Origin: Collinsella aerofaciens
Lineage (GTDB): Bacteria > Actinomycetota > Coriobacteriia > Coriobacteriales > Coriobacteriaceae
Reading direction: 5' to 3'
NCBI GenBank assembly: GCA_014846205.1
Contig: RKAY01000087.1
Coordinates: forward strand, 1 to 6,759
DNA length: 6,759 bases
Shown here: piece by piece, positions 4,770 through 6,759 of the stretch
Layout: the number at the start of each line of letters is the position of its first letter
Numbering within the stretch: position 1 is the first letter of the stretch
Program-made: the position numbers and the translations under genes
The notes under the pieces: generated by a model
The model's input: only the letters and a program-made list of their open reading frames with translations
What the model was told of the DNA's origin: nothing
Databases searched by the model: none

Positions 4770-6275
4770 ATGGCTTTGACCGACATCTCGCATCCCACCG
4801 ACATCGCAATGCTCACCGATCTGTACGAGCTCACTATGGCCCAGGGCCTGTGGGAGAGCGGCAAAGCCAATGAGCAAGGTTGTTTTACGGCGTTTTACCG
4901 TGACCATCCGTTTGGCAGCGCGTACGCCGTCATGTGCGGCACCGCCGAGCTTCCCGAGCTCGTCGAGAACCTGCGCTTTACGTCCGAGGACATCGACTAC
5001 CTCGCTTCGCTTCAGGCTCCCGCCGGCGGTGCGATGTTTAAACCCGCATTCCTCGACTACCTGCGTAACTTCCGCGCGCACGTGAACATTGACGCCGTGC
5101 CCGAGGGTGAGCTTGTTTTTCCGCGCGAGCCCATGGTGCGCGTCACCGGTCCGGCGCTGGAGTGCCAGCTTCTCGAGACGGCGCTGCTCAACATCGTCGG
5201 CTTCCAGACGCTCGTCGCCACCAAGACGGCGCGCGTGGTGTTGGCGGCGGACGGCCGTCCCGTCGCCGAGTTTGGCCTGCGCCGCGCCCAGGGTCCCGAT
5301 GGCGGTCTGGCCGTCGCCCGCGCAAGCTATGTGGCCGGCTGCTCGTCCACGTCTAACGTGCTTGCCGGGCGCCGTTACGGCATTCCCGTCTTTGGCACGC
5401 ATGCGCACAGCTGGGTGATGAGCTTTGACTCCGAGCTCGAGGCCTTCCGTGCGTTTGCCAAGTCGAGCCCCAAGAACTGCACGCTGCTCATCGATACCTA
5501 CGACGTGCGCGAGGGCTGCGAGCATGCCATTACGGTTGCCAAGGAGATGGAGGCGGCGGGCGAGCGCCTGTCGGCTATTCGCATTGACTCAGGCGATCTG
5601 GCCAAGCTCTCCAAGTATGTCCGCGGTCGTTTCGATGCCGAGGGCTTGCCTTATGTGGGGATCTCGGTGTCCAACGACCTTGACGAGTACACGATTCAGT
5701 CGCTGCTCGACCAGGGCGCACCCATCGACAGCTTTGGCGTGGGCACCAAGCTCGCGACCTGCTACGATCAGCCGGCGCTGGGCGGCGTGTACAAGCTTTC
5801 CGCCCGTCGTGCGAGCGATGCGGACCCGTGGACGCCGGTGGTGAAGCTCTCCGAGCAGCCCTACAAGCGCACGATTCCGGGCGTTCAGCGTGTGCGCCGC
5901 TATTACGACGGCTTTGGCGGCCCGGTCTGCGACATGATCTATGACGAGGACCACCTGGCGGGGGAGGGCGCCGCGCGCGGCAATACCCTCGTGGCCGTGA
6001 ACGATGCCGCCCTGGTGACCGATGTGTCGGAGCTTGAGTATCGCGAGCTGCTGGTGCCGATCGTGCGCGATGGCAGTGCGGTGGCTCCGCGTGAGAGCAT
6101 CGAGGACGCGCGCGAGCGCTGTGCTTGGGCACTCGATCATCTGGACGCGGCTTTCAAGCGCTTCCTGTATCCGCAGACCTACGTGGTGGGTATGGAACAG
6201 GGCCTTGCCCGGGTGCGCGACGAGCTCGTGCGCAAGAACATGGCCGCGGCATCGGCCTTCCCCTGGGCAAAATGA
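4770..6275 (+). CDS. pncB: Nicotinate phosphoribosyltransferase
   Basis: A 501-aa enzyme that joins nicotinate with phosphoribosyl pyrophosphate, driven by ATP hydrolysis, to give nicotinate mononucleotide in the Preiss-Handler salvage route to NAD; cytoplasmic. The N-terminal TDLYELTM (16-23) is the family opening. GTHAHSW (209-215) carries His213, in the position of the histidine that is transiently phosphorylated in this family. IRIDSGDL (270-277) and GVGTKL (323-328) form the phosphate-binding and nicotinate-site elements. Length is that of the longer bacterial and animal-type enzymes rather than the roughly 400-aa E. coli PncB. The start is the ATG at 4770 with AAAGG 7 nt before it. It is the middle gene of a same-strand run, 83 nt after the small membrane protein gene and 76 nt before proB. 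The upstream gap is C-rich, and I see no convincing promoter there, so co-transcription with the upstream gene is likely. No nadD or nadE is in view. Confidence 0.96.
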   Translation: MALTDISHPTDIAMLTDLYELTMAQGLWESGKANEQGCFTAFYRDHPFGSAYAVMCGTAELPELVENLRFTSEDIDYLASLQAPAGGAMFKPAFLDYLRNFRAHVNIDAVPEGELVFPREPMVRVTGPALECQLLETALLNIVGFQTLVATKTARVVLAADGRPVAEFGLRRAQGPDGGLAVARASYVAGCSSTSNVLAGRRYGIPVFGTHAHSWVMSFDSELEAFRAFAKSSPKNCTLLIDTYDVREGCEHAITVAKEMEAAGERLSAIRIDSGDLAKLSKYVRGRFDAEGLPYVGISVSNDLDEYTIQSLLDQGAPIDSFGVGTKLATCYDQPALGGVYKLSARRASDADPWTPVVKLSEQPYKRTIPGVQRVRRYYDGFGGPVCDMIYDEDHLAGEGAARGNTLVAVNDAALVTDVSELEYRELLVPIVRDGSAVAPRESIEDARERCAWALDHLDAAFKRFLYPQTYVVGMEQGLARVRDELVRKNMAAASAFPWAK

Positions 6276-6310
6276 TCCGCGTGCGACGGAGGAGCACGGA
6301 TTATTTTCTC

Positions 6311-6330
6311 GCCCGCCCGCCCGCTCGCTC
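6311..6330 (+). repeat. Short tetranucleotide repeat upstream of proB
   Basis: Five 4-nt units in a row, GCCC three times and GCTC twice, lie between pncB and proB. It is short and imperfect, so it may be chance in GC-rich DNA, but it sits in the leader of proB, where slippage would change leader length. Confidence 0.5.
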
Positions 6331-6351
6331 AGCATTCGATTGGTTTGACGT

Positions 6352-6759
6352 ATGACGACTTCTTATAAAACGATGGTGGTAAAGATCGGCTCGTCCACGG
6401 TGGTGGGTGCCGACGGCAAGGTCAACCGCGCGTTTATCGGCGGGCTTGCCGATCAGGCTGCTGCCCTGCGCAAGCTCGGCTGGCGTCTGGTCGTTGTGAG
6501 TTCGGGCGCCATTGCCTGTGGCTATCCCGTGCTGGGCTTCGACCGCAAGCCGGTCGGTGACCTGCCGAGCCTGCAGGCCTGCGCCTCAGCCGGTCAGTGC
6601 ATCATCTCGTCGGCTTACGACGAGGAGTTCCATGCACGAGATCTGCTCACCTCGCTCGTGCTACTCACGCGTCACGACACGGCGCGCCGCACGTCCTATC
6701 TGCACGCGCGCGACGCCCTGCTGCGTCTGGTGGAGCTGGGCGTGGTGCCGGTCGTCAAC
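6352..6759 (+). CDS. proB: Glutamate 5-kinase, N-terminal part (cut by window end)
   Basis: The first 136 codons of glutamate 5-kinase, which phosphorylates L-glutamate with ATP in the first step of proline synthesis; cytoplasmic. The amino-acid-kinase fold is shown by VVKIGSSTV (9-17), the phosphate-binding start of the domain, VVSSGAIACG (48-57), and LQACASAGQ (74-82). The frame runs open to the window end at VVPVVN, where the family continues with the conserved NE(N)D segment. The domain and any C-terminal PUA domain cannot be judged. The start is the ATG at 6352; an in-frame TGA at 6346 rules out anything upstream. No Shine-Dalgarno is visible at the usual distance, and an ATG at 6373 (starting MVVKIG) is a possible alternative. 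proA would be expected downstream in many genomes. Confidence 0.93.
   Translation, partial: MTTSYKTMVVKIGSSTVVGADGKVNRAFIGGLADQAAALRKLGWRLVVVSSGAIACGYPVLGFDRKPVGDLPSLQACASAGQCIISSAYDEEFHARDLLTSLVLLTRHDTARRTSYLHARDALLRLVELGVVPVVN

Overview
The window is GC-rich bacterial chromosome with compact housekeeping genes on both strands. Gene content and style (a TagO/WecA-type lipid-carrier transferase, a PflX-type radical SAM protein, pncB followed by proB, a tRNA-Ala without encoded CCA, strong GC bias at third codon positions) suggest a high-GC Gram-positive. A Coriobacteriia member such as Collinsella is my best guess; this is an impression from sequence style, not a database result.

Left part, minus strand (1-2510): trpS (tryptophanyl-tRNA synthetase) ends in a strong intrinsic terminator with a UNCG-type tetraloop. 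Upstream of it lies a multi-pass membrane sugar-phosphate transferase of the MraY/WecA/TagO family, 159 nt from the trpS start.

Middle (2511-3037): 527 nt with no credible protein gene. It appears to encode a small structured RNA on the minus strand of about 171 nt. Signs are a promoter-like element (CTGGAA, 17 nt, TATGAT), a start site at the base of a 12-bp closing stem whose arms lie about 135 nt apart, three internal hairpins, and a TTTTCTTTT tract right after the closing stem. I cannot name the family; 6S RNA is an architectural guess only. This is the most interesting part of the window.

Right part, plus strand (2926-6759): a PflX-like radical SAM protein divergent from the RNA; then tRNA-Ala(CGC) with its own promoter and a near-perfect terminator; a small unrecognised protein with a charged coiled-coil N-terminus and a C-terminal membrane anchor, starting only 19 nt after the terminator T-tract; pncB (nicotinate phosphoribosyltransferase, NAD salvage); and the 5' part of proB (glutamate 5-kinase, proline synthesis), cut by the window end. 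The genes do not form one pathway: translation (trpS, tRNA-Ala), cell-envelope glycopolymer synthesis, NAD salvage and proline synthesis sit side by side in short transcription units.
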